A stretch of 64,000 nucleotides of DNA from Euryhalocaulis caribicus (GTDB lineage Bacteria; Pseudomonadota; Alphaproteobacteria; Caulobacterales; Maricaulaceae): assembly GCF_000412185.1 (NCBI RefSeq), contig NZ_ASJA01000007.1:62001-126000 (forward strand), written 5' to 3'. Shown here in pieces: positions 11,783 to 21,500 of this stretch; positions within the stretch are counted from its first letter, which is position 1, and each line of letters opens with the position of its first letter. Under the pieces are notes generated by a model. That model saw nothing but the letters and a program-made list of their open reading frames with translations. It was not told the origin of the DNA and ran no database searches. The translations under genes were made by a program, and so were the position numbers.

Positions 11783-12559
11783 ATGCTTCTGGCGATCGAT
11801 AGCGGCAATACGAATACGCTTTTCGCGGTCCATGACGGCGAGAACTGGCGGGCGCAGTGGCGCTCCGCCACGCATCAGTCCCGCACCGCGGACGAGCATG
11901 CTGTCTGGCTGGACCAGCTGATGAAGATGGAGGGGCTCAGTTTCGATGACCTGGATGGCTGCATCGTCAGCTCCGTCGTGCCGCAATCCATCTTCCACTT
12001 GCGCAACCTGGCCCGCCGCTATCTGGGCGTTGAGCCGATAATCATCGGCGAATCCGATATCGATCTGGGGGTTGGAGTCAGTATCTCGCGGCCCGAGGAC
12101 GTGGGGGCGGACCGGCTGGTCAATGCGCTGGGCTGCCGGATTGTCTATGAGGGCGCCTTGCTGATCGTCGACTCCGGCACCGCCACGACGTTCGACGTGA
12201 TTTCGGCGGACGGCAATTTCGAGGGCGGGGTGATCGCGCCAGGGATCAATCTCTCCCTGACCGCGTTGCATGAGGCCGCGGCGAAACTGCCCCGCATCGC
12301 AATACAGAAGCCGCCCAGAACGATCGGAAAAGATACCGTTGGCGCAATGCAATCGGGCATTTTCTGGGGCTATATCGAGTTGATTGACGGCCTGATTGAG
12401 CGCGTGAAGGCCGAATATGACCAGCCTATGACCGTGATCGGCACGGGCGGCGTCGCGTCCCTGTTCGAGGGCGCGGCGGAACAAATCGATCATTACGACC
12501 CGGACGTGACCATCCGCGGGCTTCTGGACATCTGGCAACGCAACAAGAGCAAGATTTAA
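11783..12559 (+). CDS. coaX: Type III pantothenate kinase
   Basis: Phosphorylates pantothenate, the first step of coenzyme A synthesis. The 258-residue protein is an ASKHA-fold kinase of the CoaX type: the phosphate loop [14 protein letters not shown] at the N-terminus, [10 protein letters not shown] near residue 110, [12 protein letters not shown] near 131 and [11 protein letters not shown] near 150 are all in order. It stands 11 bases after birA and its stop overlaps the ATG of rnj (TAATG). Confidence 0.95.
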   Translation: MLLAIDSGNTNTLFAVHDGENWRAQWRSATHQSRTADEHAVWLDQLMKMEGLSFDDLDGCIVSSVVPQSIFHLRNLARRYLGVEPIIIGESDIDLGVGVSISRPEDVGADRLVNALGCRIVYEGALLIVDSGTATTFDVISADGNFEGGVIAPGINLSLTALHEAAAKLPRIAIQKPPRTIGKDTVGAMQSGIFWGYIELIDGLIERVKAEYDQPMTVIGTGGVASLFEGAAEQIDHYDPDVTIRGLLDIWQRNKSKI

Positions 12560-14232
12560 TGGCCGACACCGCCGTCCAACCTTTCGTGTTCCTGCCGCTT
12601 GGCGGCTGCGGCGAGATCGGGATGAACCTCAATCTCTACGGCTACGGGCCGGAAGAGAACCGCAAATGGGTCATTGTCGATCTGGGCGTGACCTTTGGCG
12701 ACGCCTCGACGCCCGGCATCGACATCATCATGCCCGACGCCGGCTTCATTGAAGAGCGCGCCGACGATCTGCTGGGCATTGTCCTGACCCATGCGCACGA
12801 GGACCACATGGGCGCGGTGGCCCGCCTCTGGCCGCGCTTGCGCTGTCCGATCTACGCCACGCCTTTCACGGCCTGGCTGGTCCGGGACCGCCTGCAGGAA
12901 TTCGGCCTGCTTAACGAGGTCCAAGTCATCGAGATCGGGCTGGATCACCGTTTCGAGCTTGGTCCCTTCGACCTGCAGTTGATCACGCTGACCCACTCGA
13001 TCCCGGAGCCGAACGGTCTGGCGATCCGAACCCCGGCCGGCATGGTTCTGCATACCGGCGACTGGAAGATCGATCCCGATCCCCTGATTGGCGAGTCCAC
13101 CGATGTAGAGGCGCTGAACGCGCTGGGGGAAGAGGGCGTGCTGGCGCTGGTCTGTGACTCCACGAACGTCTTTGTCGAGGGGCACACGGGCTCCGAGGGC
13201 GAGGTGCGGGAAGAATTGATCCGCGTGGTCGGCGAACAGAAAGGCAAGGTCGCCATCGCTTCTTTCGCGTCAAACGTGGCGCGCATGGAAACCGCCATGG
13301 TGGCGGCAGAGGAAAATGGCCGCCGCGTCTGCCTTGTCGGCCGGTCGATGCACCGTATGTCGGCGGCGGCGAAATCGGTCGGTCTGCTTAACCAGTTCAA
13401 GCCGTTCGTTGACGAGAACGAGGCCGGCTTCTTCCCGAACGACAAGATTCTGTTCCTGTGCACGGGCAGCCAGGGCGAGCGCCGCGCGGCGCTTTCGCGC
13501 ATCGCTTCGGGCGATCACCGCAATGTCAGTCTGGGGGAGGGCGATACGGTCATCTTCTCTTCCCGCGTCATCCCCGGGAACGAGAAGGATATAATCGAAC
13601 TGAAGAACAAATTCGTCGAACGCGGGGTCGAACTGATCACCGACCGTGACGGCGAAATCCATGTGTCCGGCCATCCGGCGCGCGATGAACTTCGGCAGAT
13701 GTATCAGTGGGCGCGTCCCAAGCTGGCCATCCCGGTGCATGGCGAGCGCCGCCATCTGGTGGAGCACGCCAAGCTCGCCCGCGACGTGCAGGTGGGGCAG
13801 GCCATCGCGCCGCATAATGGCGATCTGATCCTGCTTGGCCCCGGCAAGCCGGGCGTGATCGACGAGGTTCCGGCCGGGCGGCTCTATGTCGACGGCGACG
13901 TGATCGTGGATGCGGAAGCGCCGTCGCTAAAGGATCGTCGGAAAATGTCCTTTGTCGGCCACGTCACGGTCGCCGTTTCCATCGATGCCCGCGGGCGTAT
14001 TCTTGAAGGCCCGGCTTGCCTGACGCGCGGCATTCCCGATGCGCCGGACTTCAGTCTGGACGCATTCGAGGAAGAAATGGAAGACGTCGCGCATGAGACG
14101 CTGTCCCGCGCCAAACGCGTGGACGCGGAGACGGCGGAGACTCTTGTGATGCGCGCGGTTCGCCGCAGGGCGCAGGACATCTGGGGCAAGCGGCCGCTGG
14201 TTGATGTTATTGTTCTGGACGAAAACGCCTGA
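12559..14232 (+). CDS. rnj: Ribonuclease J
   Basis: A beta-lactamase/beta-CASP exo- and endoribonuclease (557 residues) for mRNA decay and rRNA 5' end maturation. The metal-binding motif HAHEDHMGA lies near residue 78, the beta-CASP motif segments SGHPARDEL and PVHGERRHLVEHAKLA near 370-400, and a C-terminal RNA-binding domain follows. Alphaproteobacteria commonly keep RNase J beside RNase E. Its start overlaps the coaX stop. Confidence 0.95.
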   Translation: MADTAVQPFVFLPLGGCGEIGMNLNLYGYGPEENRKWVIVDLGVTFGDASTPGIDIIMPDAGFIEERADDLLGIVLTHAHEDHMGAVARLWPRLRCPIYATPFTAWLVRDRLQEFGLLNEVQVIEIGLDHRFELGPFDLQLITLTHSIPEPNGLAIRTPAGMVLHTGDWKIDPDPLIGESTDVEALNALGEEGVLALVCDSTNVFVEGHTGSEGEVREELIRVVGEQKGKVAIASFASNVARMETAMVAAEENGRRVCLVGRSMHRMSAAAKSVGLLNQFKPFVDENEAGFFPNDKILFLCTGSQGERRAALSRIASGDHRNVSLGEGDTVIFSSRVIPGNEKDIIELKNKFVERGVELITDRDGEIHVSGHPARDELRQMYQWARPKLAIPVHGERRHLVEHAKLARDVQVGQAIAPHNGDLILLGPGKPGVIDEVPAGRLYVDGDVIVDAEAPSLKDRRKMSFVGHVTVAVSIDARGRILEGPACLTRGIPDAPDFSLDAFEEEMEDVAHETLSRAKRVDAETAETLVMRAVRRRAQDIWGKRPLVDVIVLDENA

Positions 14233-14250
14233 AGGCTGAGGAGGTCGAAC

Positions 14251-14670
14251 GTGAAAATTGGCCGGCTGAACCATATCGGCATCGCCGTTCCGTCTATCGA
14301 CGAGGCGGCGAAGACCTATCGCGACATGCTGGGCGCCAGCGAAGCCACGGACAAGATCGAACTGCCGGAGCAGGGGGTCTGCGCCGCCTTCATCAGGCTG
14401 GATAATAGCGAGATCGAACTGATCGAGCCTCTGGGCGATAATTCCCCGATCACGAAATTTCTCGAAAAGAACCCCAAAGGCGGCCAGCATCATGTCTGTT
14501 TCGAGGTGCCCGACATCGTGAAGGCGCGCGACGACATGGTGGAAAAAGGCGCGCAGGTGCTGGGCACGGGCGAACCGCGTATCGGCGCCCACGGCGTTCC
14601 GGTGATCTTCGTGCATCCACGTGATTTCAACGGCGTTCTGATTGAACTGATGGCGGAGCCCGGTCACTGA
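14251..14670 (+). CDS. mce: Methylmalonyl-CoA epimerase
   Basis: A VOC-fold metal enzyme (139 residues) interconverting the R and S forms of methylmalonyl-CoA in propionyl-CoA breakdown. Metal-ligand segments NHIGIAVPSIDEAAKTY (residue 6 onwards), the QHHVCFEVPDI block near 75 and GVLIELMAEP at the C-terminus are in the usual order. The start is GTG with AGGAGG just upstream (14239-14244), which decides it. The mutase genes are not in this window. Confidence 0.92.
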   Translation: MKIGRLNHIGIAVPSIDEAAKTYRDMLGASEATDKIELPEQGVCAAFIRLDNSEIELIEPLGDNSPITKFLEKNPKGGQHHVCFEVPDIVKARDDMVEKGAQVLGTGEPRIGAHGVPVIFVHPRDFNGVLIELMAEPGH

Positions 14671-14942
14671 TGGGCATTGTCACGGGCATCGTCACTTTCG
14701 TCATTATCTGGTGGGTCGTGATCTTCGCCGTCCTGCCGTTCGGCGTGAAAGGCCAGTGGGAAGGCGATGGCGGCCCTGAAGGCACGGAGCCGGGCGCACC
14801 TCAAAACCCGCAACTGGGCAAGAAGGCCCTGATCACCACGGGGATTGCCGCGGCTATCTGGGTTGTTGTCGCCCTGGTCATCACCTCTGGCGCGGTTACG
14901 CTGGAAAGCCTTCCGGCTCCGTTCGACATCCCGGAAGTCTGA
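14670..14942 (+). CDS. DUF1467 family membrane protein
   Basis: A 90-residue protein of unknown role with two transmembrane helices: [20 protein letters not shown] at the N-terminus and [20 protein letters not shown] near residue 53, joined by a hydrophilic loop. The pattern matches the DUF1467 family that sits between mce and proS in many alphaproteobacteria. Its ATG overlaps the mce stop (TGATG), implying coupling. No catalytic motif is visible. Confidence 0.85.
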   Translation: MGIVTGIVTFVIIWWVVIFAVLPFGVKGQWEGDGGPEGTEPGAPQNPQLGKKALITTGIAAAIWVVVALVITSGAVTLESLPAPFDIPEV

Positions 14943-14952
14943 TCGGCGTTCG

Positions 14953-14989
14953 CGCGTTGCGCCGCCCAACCGGGCGGTCTATCAACGCG
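14953..14989. repeat. Nested perfect inverted repeats before proS
   Basis: Outer arms CGCGTTG (14953-14959) and CAACGCG (14983-14989) enclose inner arms CCGCCC (14962-14967) and GGGCGG (14972-14977) around an AACC loop. No T-run follows, so it is not a classical intrinsic terminator. It lies in the 82 bases between the DUF1467 gene and proS, and would form a strong stem in the proS leader RNA. Confidence 0.6.
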
Positions 14990-15024
14990 AACCGTTCATT
15001 TCCGGCCTCCGCGATTCAAAAAAC

Positions 15025-16356
15025 ATGCGTCTTTCCCGTTATTTTCTGCCTGTTCTGAAGGAAACCCCGGCCGAGGCGGAGATCGCCTCGCACCGGCTGA
15101 TGCTGCGCGCGGGCATGATCCGCCAGTCGGCGTCCGGCATCTATTCCTGGCTTCCGCTGGGCCTTGCCGTTCTGAAAAATATCGAGCGGATCGTGCGCGA
15201 GGAGCAGCATCGCGCCGGGGCGGTGGAGCTGTTGATGCCGACCATCCAGTCGGCCGATCTGTGGCGCGAAAGCGGTCGGTATGACGACTATGGCGCGGAA
15301 ATGCTGCGCATTCAGGACCGCAAGGAGCGGGACCTGCTCTACGGTCCTACCAACGAGGAAATGATCACCGAGATCGCCCGGGCCTGCCTGCGGTCCTACA
15401 AGGATCTCCCGAAGCTGCTCTACCACATCCAGTGGAAGTTCCGGGACGAGGTCCGCCCGCGCTTTGGCGTGATGCGCGGCCGCGAGTTCCTGATGAAGGA
15501 CACCTATTCCTTCGATATCGACGAGGCCGGGGCGCGCCATTCCTATAACCGCATGTTCGCGGCCTATCTCAACACGTTCGAGCGCATGGGGCTGAAAGCA
15601 ATCCCGATGCGCGCCGATACGGGGCCGATCGGCGGCGACCTCAGCCATGAATTTATTATCCTGGCCGATACGGGCGAGTCGCAGGTTTATTGCGATGCCG
15701 GAATTCTGGACATGAACGCGCCCGGAGCTGACATCGATTTCGACGATGTCGCAGGATTGCAGGCGATGGTGGACGAGCGCACGGCGCTCTACGCCGCGAC
15801 GGACGAAATGCACAACGCCAATGCTTTCGCGGCCCTGCCGCAGGATCGCCAGCGCGAGGCGCGCGGGATCGAAGTTGGCCACATCTTCTATTTCGGGACG
15901 AAATATTCCGAACCCATGCGCGCCAAGGTGTCCGGCCCGGATGGCCAGGACCGCCTGTTGCACATGGGCTCCTACGGGGTTGGCGTTTCGCGTCTGGTCG
16001 GGGCGATCATCGAAGCGAGCCATGACGAAGCCGGGATTATCTGGCCGGAAAGCGTCGCGCCGTTTCAGGCCGGCATTATCAATCTCAAGCCCGGCGATCC
16101 GGACGCCGACCGCGTGACGGCTCAGTTTGAAGAGGCCATGACACTGGCCGGACGTGAGCCGCTGGTCGACGATTCCGAAGAGCGGCCGGGCGCGAAGTTC
16201 GCGCGCATGGATCTGATCGGCCTGCCCTGGCAGGTCGTGATCGGGCCGCGCGGCCTTCAGAACGGCGTGGTGGAGCTGAAGCGCCGCGCCACCGGGGAGC
16301 GTGAAGAGCTGGCGCCCGAAGCGGCCATATCCCGGCTTCTGGAGGGCGCGGTTTGA
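15025..16356 (+). CDS. proS: Prolyl-tRNA synthetase (short alphaproteobacterial form)
   Basis: Class II aminoacyl-tRNA synthetase charging tRNA-Pro. The start ATG at 15025 gives 443 residues beginning [19 protein letters not shown], the family N-terminus; the frame is open upstream through the DUF1467 gene but that part is overlap. Motif 2 is seen in [20 protein letters not shown], with GPTNEEM just before it, and motif 3 in [20 protein letters not shown]. The protein is too short for the roughly 180-residue editing insertion of E. coli ProS, as is usual in alphaproteobacteria. It overlaps lolC at its stop. Confidence 0.95.
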   Translation: MRLSRYFLPVLKETPAEAEIASHRLMLRAGMIRQSASGIYSWLPLGLAVLKNIERIVREEQHRAGAVELLMPTIQSADLWRESGRYDDYGAEMLRIQDRKERDLLYGPTNEEMITEIARACLRSYKDLPKLLYHIQWKFRDEVRPRFGVMRGREFLMKDTYSFDIDEAGARHSYNRMFAAYLNTFERMGLKAIPMRADTGPIGGDLSHEFIILADTGESQVYCDAGILDMNAPGADIDFDDVAGLQAMVDERTALYAATDEMHNANAFAALPQDRQREARGIEVGHIFYFGTKYSEPMRAKVSGPDGQDRLLHMGSYGVGVSRLVGAIIEASHDEAGIIWPESVAPFQAGIINLKPGDPDADRVTAQFEEAMTLAGREPLVDDSEERPGAKFARMDLIGLPWQVVIGPRGLQNGVVELKRRATGEREELAPEAAISRLLEGAV

Positions 16357-17645
16357 GCCGCAACGGCAAGACCTCGCGCGGCGCGGCGCCTTTTTCGCTC
16401 TATGAGCGACTGATTGCCGGACGCCTGTTGTTTGCTACGCGCAAGGATGGCGGCGTGGCCCTGATGTCGATCATCGCCTTTGTCGGGGTGGCGCTGGCCG
16501 TGGCGGCGCTGATCGCTGTCATGTCGATCATGAACGGCTTTCGCTACGAACTGGTCAGCCGCCTGCTGGGCGTTGACGGGCATGTCTATGTACAGGCCCC
16601 GAACATGAGTCTGGAGGAGGCGGCGAAGCTGCAAGGCCGCCTGACAGAGCTTGGCCCGGTCGAAACGGTCTATCCCATGGTCGCCGGACAGGCGCTGGCC
16701 TCCACTCAGGGCGCCGTTGCGCCGGTGGTGATCCGGGGTGTAACGCCGCAGGATATGGCGGAAACCCCGTTCCTGGTCGAGAAGTTGAATAATGGCGGTA
16801 GCCCCGAATTCGGCGAGGGCCGGAACGGCGGGGAGGTGGTCTATACGGGCAAGCGTCTGGCCGAACAGCTTGGCCTTTCAATAGGCGACGCCATCACCAT
16901 AATTTCCCCGCAGGGCGCGCAAACGCCATTCGGGACCTCCGTGCGGCGTAAATCCTATCTGATTGGCGATTACATAGAGATCGGCCTGACAGAGCTGGAT
17001 GGCGTGCTCGTCTATATGCCGCTGGACCAGGCGCAGCTTTTCCTCGGCAAGGGGGGTCAGGTTGATCAGGTCGAGGTGCGGCTCAATAACCCCGATGAAA
17101 TTGACGCGGGCGTTCAGGCGGTGCGCGCGGCGCTGTCGCCGGGATATTTCGTTTTCGACTGGCGGGACCGGAACAGAAGCCTGTTCAACGCCCTCCAGGT
17201 GGAACGCATGGCCATGCGGTTGATCCTGATGCTGGTCGTGCTGATCGCCGCGCTGAACATCATATCCGGCTTCACCATGATGGTCCGGAACAAGGCGGGA
17301 GATATCGCTATCCTTCGCACTGTGGGCGCGCCGCGGGCCGCGATCATGCGGGTTTTCCTGATGTCCGGCGCATCCCTTGGCGCGCTGGGCACGCTGACCG
17401 GTCTGATTCTTGGCGTCCTGTTCTGCGAATTCATAGGCCCGATTCAGGGCTTCCTTGAATTTGTCTTTCAAACCAATCTCTTTGACGCTGAAGTTTATGG
17501 CCTGGATCACCTTCCGGCGCGGATTGATTATGCCGAGGTCGGCTTTGTCGCCTTCTGGGGTTTCCTGGTTTCCGTGGTCGTGACCCTGATCCCGGCCTGG
17601 TTCGCCGCCCGCGTCGATCCGGTGGAGGCGCTGCGCTATGAGTGA
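16353..17645 (+). CDS. lolC: Lipoprotein-releasing ABC transporter permease (LolC/LolE)
   Basis: Inner-membrane permease (430 residues) that with LolD extracts outer-membrane lipoproteins and hands them to LolA. It has one N-terminal helix (about residues 30-50), a large periplasmic MacB-like domain, and three C-terminal FtsX-type helices, with the cytoplasmic signature [20 protein letters not shown] near residue 305. The likely start is TTG at 16353, overlapping the proS stop, giving [10 protein letters not shown]. There is one permease gene, so it probably acts as a homodimer (LolF-like). The stop overlaps lolD. Confidence 0.93.
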   Translation: MSRNGKTSRGAAPFSLYERLIAGRLLFATRKDGGVALMSIIAFVGVALAVAALIAVMSIMNGFRYELVSRLLGVDGHVYVQAPNMSLEEAAKLQGRLTELGPVETVYPMVAGQALASTQGAVAPVVIRGVTPQDMAETPFLVEKLNNGGSPEFGEGRNGGEVVYTGKRLAEQLGLSIGDAITIISPQGAQTPFGTSVRRKSYLIGDYIEIGLTELDGVLVYMPLDQAQLFLGKGGQVDQVEVRLNNPDEIDAGVQAVRAALSPGYFVFDWRDRNRSLFNALQVERMAMRLILMLVVLIAALNIISGFTMMVRNKAGDIAILRTVGAPRAAIMRVFLMSGASLGALGTLTGLILGVLFCEFIGPIQGFLEFVFQTNLFDAEVYGLDHLPARIDYAEVGFVAFWGFLVSVVVTLIPAWFAARVDPVEALRYE

Positions 17646-18327
17646 CCGGTCTTCCACGCTTTCGGTGCGCGGGATAGAGCGCAATTATCAGACGGGCGAT
17701 CAGGTTCTGCATGTCCTGAAGGGCGCGGATATCGACATCGCGGCCGGGGAAATTGTCGGGCTGGTCGGTCCGTCAGGCTGCGGCAAGTCATCCCTGCTGC
17801 ACGCCATAGGTCTTCTCGAGCGTCCCAATGCGGGCAGCGTCTGGATCAAGGGCGAAGACGCCCTGGCGCTTTCCGACCGGCAGCGCACGCGCCTTCGCCG
17901 GGATTCCGTGGGCTTCGTTTATCAGTTCCATCACCTGCTGCCGGAATTCTCGGCGCTGGATAATGTCGCCATACCCCAGATGATCACGGGGAAGGGGCGC
18001 CGCGCAGCGCGGGAAGAGGCGGAGGCCCTGCTGGTCGAGCTTGGGCTTGGCGAGCGCCTCACTCACCAGCCGGCGCAGCTTTCCGGAGGTGAGCGCCAGC
18101 GCGTGGCCATAGCCCGGGCGCTGGTGAATGATCCCGATATCCTTCTGGCGGATGAGCCAACCGGCAATCTGGACCCTGAAACCTCCGACGGCGTGTTCAC
18201 GGCGCTGACGCGGCTGGCGCGTGAGCGAAATCTCGCGGCCCTGATCGCCACGCACAATCATGACCTGGCCGCCGCGACGGACCGCGTTTTGACGCTGGAA
18301 CACGGCCTGATCGAACCCTCCCGATAA
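17638..18327 (+). CDS. lolD: Lipoprotein-releasing ABC transporter ATP-binding protein
   Basis: ATPase (229 residues) powering lipoprotein release by the adjacent permease. Walker A GPSGCGKS is at residues 44-51, the ABC signature LSGGERQRVAIARAL near 145, and Walker B ILLADEPTGNLDPE near 168. It overlaps the permease gene by eight bases. It is the last gene before the SOS promoter region; its stop is four bases before the first LexA half-site. Confidence 0.95.
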   Translation: MSDRSSTLSVRGIERNYQTGDQVLHVLKGADIDIAAGEIVGLVGPSGCGKSSLLHAIGLLERPNAGSVWIKGEDALALSDRQRTRLRRDSVGFVYQFHHLLPEFSALDNVAIPQMITGKGRRAAREEAEALLVELGLGERLTHQPAQLSGGERQRVAIARALVNDPDILLADEPTGNLDPETSDGVFTALTRLARERNLAALIATHNHDLAAATDRVLTLEHGLIEPSR

Positions 18328-18330
18328 AAA

Positions 18331-18345
18331 GTTCTTGAAATGTTC
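18331..18345 (+). promoter_or_regulatory. LexA operator 1 (GTTC-N7-GTTC)
   Basis: GTTC at 18331-18334 and GTTC at 18342-18345 are separated by exactly seven bases, the alphaproteobacterial SOS box. It overlaps the likely -35 element (TTGAAA, 18335-18340) of the promoter for the small ORF at 18392. The same spacing occurs in front of lexA in this window, which is internal support. Confidence 0.88.
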
Positions 18346-18363
18346 TCATTCTCGGAATAAGAA
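18335..18363 (+). promoter_or_regulatory. Promoter of the SOS small ORF (and perhaps dnaE)
   Basis: TTGAAA (18335-18340), a 17-base spacer and TAAGAA (18358-18363) form a reasonable housekeeping promoter with transcription expected to begin near 18370. Both hexamers are covered by LexA operators, one each. The elements were read by eye; the start site is inferred. Confidence 0.65.
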
Positions 18364-18375
18364 CAAAACACGAAC
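18361..18375 (-). promoter_or_regulatory. LexA operator 2 (GAAC-N7-GAAC)
   Basis: GAAC at 18361-18364 and GAAC at 18372-18375 are separated by seven bases; read on the minus strand this is GTTC-N7-GTTC. It overlaps the -10 hexamer and the expected transcription start, 15 bases after operator 1. Two operators on one promoter suggest tight repression. Confidence 0.88.
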
Positions 18376-18391
18376 TCAATTGGAGGATGAC

Positions 18392-18487
18392 ATGCACAAG
18401 AATCTTCTCAAAGACGCCGCCGCCCTTTCCGTCACCGCCGGTCTGCTGTGGATGGTTACAGCCTGGAGTCTGGTTCTGGGCGGCTAG
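18392..18487 (+). CDS. SOS-controlled small membrane protein, SidA-like candidate (31 aa)
   Basis: A 31-residue ORF starting MHKNLLKDAAALS and ending WSLVLGG. The Shine-Dalgarno GGAGG (18382-18386) stands five bases before the ATG, the best ribosome site in this region. The N-terminus is short and positively charged, residues 9-29 are one hydrophobic helix with two tryptophans, and the C-terminus would face the periplasm. It lies directly behind two LexA operators and 48 bases before dnaE. Caulobacter SidA is known as a 29-residue SOS-induced inner-membrane inhibitor of division acting on FtsW; size, topology, control and, as I recall, position next to dnaE agree. The functional match is inference; I could not compare sequences. 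Confidence 0.75.
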   Translation: MHKNLLKDAAALSVTAGLLWMVTAWSLVLGG

Positions 18488-18535
18488 CCGGGGCTAGGCT
18501 GATCCATAGCCCTTCCGCGAGTCGCGTGGCGATCC

Positions 18536-21500
18536 ATGTCTTCAACTCCGCCCTTCATTCATCTGCGCGTCCGGTCCGCCTATTCCCTGCTTGAGGGCGC
18601 GATCCGGATAGACCAGCTGGCCGAGCTGTGCCGGGAACGGCAGATGCCGGCCGTGGCGCTGACCGACACGAACAATCTGTTCGGCGCGCTGGAGTTTTCG
18701 GAGAAGCTGTCGAAGGCCGGGGTTCAGCCCATTGTCGGCTGTTCGCTCGCGGTGGCCCATGATGAGCGCCCGCTGGGCGAGACGCGGCGCGAACCGGTCG
18801 GGACAATTGCGCTGCTTGCGCAGGACGATGCGGGCTACAAAAACCTGTTGAAGCTCTCGAGCAAGGCGTTTCTTGAGGTGCAGAGCGATGAACAGGCTCA
18901 TGTCGCCTTTTCCGATCTGGAGGCGCATTCAGAGGGACTGATCGCGCTCAGCGGCGGCCCGGACGGCCCGGTCAACCGGCTTTATTGCGGCGGCGCGCAG
19001 GATGAAGCGGTCAAGCTGATCAACCGCCTGTCCGCCGCATTCCCGGACCGTTTCTATATCGAGTTGCAGCGACACGACGTTGATCGTGAAAAACAGGCCG
19101 AGGTGTTCCTTCTGAACGAGGCCTACGCCCACAAGCTGCCTGTTGTCGCCACCAATGAAGCCTATTTCCCCGACCCGGCCATGCATGAAGCGCATGACGC
19201 GCTGCTCTGCATCGCGGACGGCGCCTATCTGGATTCACGCGATCGCCGGAAGGTGACGCGTGATCATGATTTCAAGACCAGTCAGGAAATGCGGGAGCGT
19301 TTCGCCGATCTTCCCGAGGCGCTGGACAGCACGATCGAGATCGCGCGCCGCTGCGCTTTCCGTCCGCGCACCAGCGCGCCCATCCTTCCAAGTTTCAATA
19401 CCGGCGAAGGCCGCACGGAGAGCGAAGAGCTCGCCGTTCAGGCGCGCGACGGCCTGAAGGCGCGGCTGGCGAAGCTGGAGGCCGCGGCGCCGGTCGAGGA
19501 TTACGAAAAGCGGCTGGAATACGAACTCGGCGTGATCGAGGGGATGGGCTTTCCCGGCTATTTCCTGATCGTTTCGGATTTCATCAAATGGGCCAAGGCG
19601 CATGACGTGCCGGTCGGGCCGGGCCGGGGCTCGGGGGCCGGGTCTCTTGTCGCCTGGTCATTGACGATTACCGACCTTGACCCAATTCGTTATGGGCTGA
19701 TCTTCGAGCGATTTCTGAACCCGGAACGCGTCTCGATGCCAGACTTTGACATCGACTTCTGTCAGGAGCGGCGGGGTCACGTCATTGATTATGTCCAGAA
19801 GAAATATGGCGATGACCGCGTCGCCCAGATCATCACGTTCGGCACGCTTCAGGCCCGGGCCGTTCTGCGCGATGTCGGCCGGGTGATGCAGCTGCCCTAT
19901 GGGCAGGTCGACCGCCTCGCCAAGCTGGTGCCCAGCAATCCCGCCAACCCGGTGACGCTGGCTGAAGCGGTCCAGACCGAGGACCGTATTCAGGCCTGGC
20001 GGAAAGAGGAGTCGGACGTCGACACCCTCATCAGCATGGCCCTGAAACTTGAGGGCCTGTTCCGGAACGCCTCGACCCATGCCGCCGGCGTCGTGATCGG
20101 CGACCGGCCGTTGACCGAGATGGTGCCGCTTTACCGCGACCCGCGCTCCGATATTCCCGCAACCCAGTTCAACATGAAATGGGTCGAGCCGGCGGGGCTC
20201 GTCAAATTCGACTTCCTGGGTCTGAAAACCCTGACCGTCATTGCCCGCGCGCTCAACTATCTGGAAGAGCAGGACATCGCGGTCGATCTGGAGAAGGCCC
20301 CGGACGACGACCCGGCGACGTTCGAGCTTTTGAGCGCGGGCAATTCCATCGGCGTGTTCCAGATGGAATCGACCGGCATGCGCGACACGCTGCGCAAGGT
20401 GAAACCCGATACGATCGAAGACATCATCGCGCTTATTTCGCTTTATCGTCCGGGTCCGATGAAAAACATCGATTCCTATGTCGCCCGGAAATACGGCGAT
20501 GAGGAGATTGATTATCTCCACCCGGATCTGGAGCCGGTGCTGAAAGAGACTTACGGCATCATCATCTACCAGGAACAGGTGATGCAGATTGCCCAGATCC
20601 TCTCCGGCTACTCGCTGGGCGAGGCCGATCTTCTCCGGCGCGCCATGGGCAAGAAGATCAAGGAGGAGATGGACAAGCAGAAGGCGCGTTTCCTCGAGGG
20701 AACGGCCACGCATGGTCTGACGGACGCCAAGGCCAGCCACATCTTTGATCTGGTGGCCGAATTTGCCGGGTACGGCTTCAACAAGAGTCACGCCGCCGCC
20801 TACGCCGTCATCGCCTATCGCACCGCTTATCTGAAAGCCAATTACCCGGTCGAGTTCCTCGCCGCCCTGATGAGTCTGGATATCGCCAATACAGACAAGC
20901 TGGCGATGATGTTCCAGGAGGCGCGGCGGATCGATGTCCAGATTTTGCCGCCGGACATTAATCGCTCCGAAGCCGATTTCGCCGTCGAGGACGGCGCGAT
21001 CCATTATGCGCTCGGCGCGATCCGCAATGTCGGGCGGGCTGCGATGGAGCATGTTGTCGCCGCGCGCAAGGCGGATGGCCCCTTCAAGGACCTCTACGAC
21101 TTTGCAGAGCGGGTCGACCCCAAGCTGGTGAACAAGCGCGCCTTTGAAAACCTGGCGCGGTCCGGCGCATTCGATTCTCTCGAGCCTGATCGCTCGAAGG
21201 CCTATCACGCGGCGGAAACCCTGCTGGCGCTGGCCGCATCCAGCGAACAGGACCGGGCCAGTTCCCAATCCAACCTGTTCGGCGGCGAAATGCAGGATTC
21301 CGTGCGCCCGCCCTTGCCCGCCGGCGCGTCCTGGACCGCGGTTGAACGCCTTGATGAGGAGCTGTCAGCGATCGGTTTCTACCTGTCCGGCCATCCGCTG
21401 GACGATATGGTGGACTCCCTGCGGTCCCGCGCCGTGACGCTTTTCGCCGAGGCCCCCGAGCGGGCGCGCGAGGGCGCGTCCGCGCTACGCCTGGCCGGCA

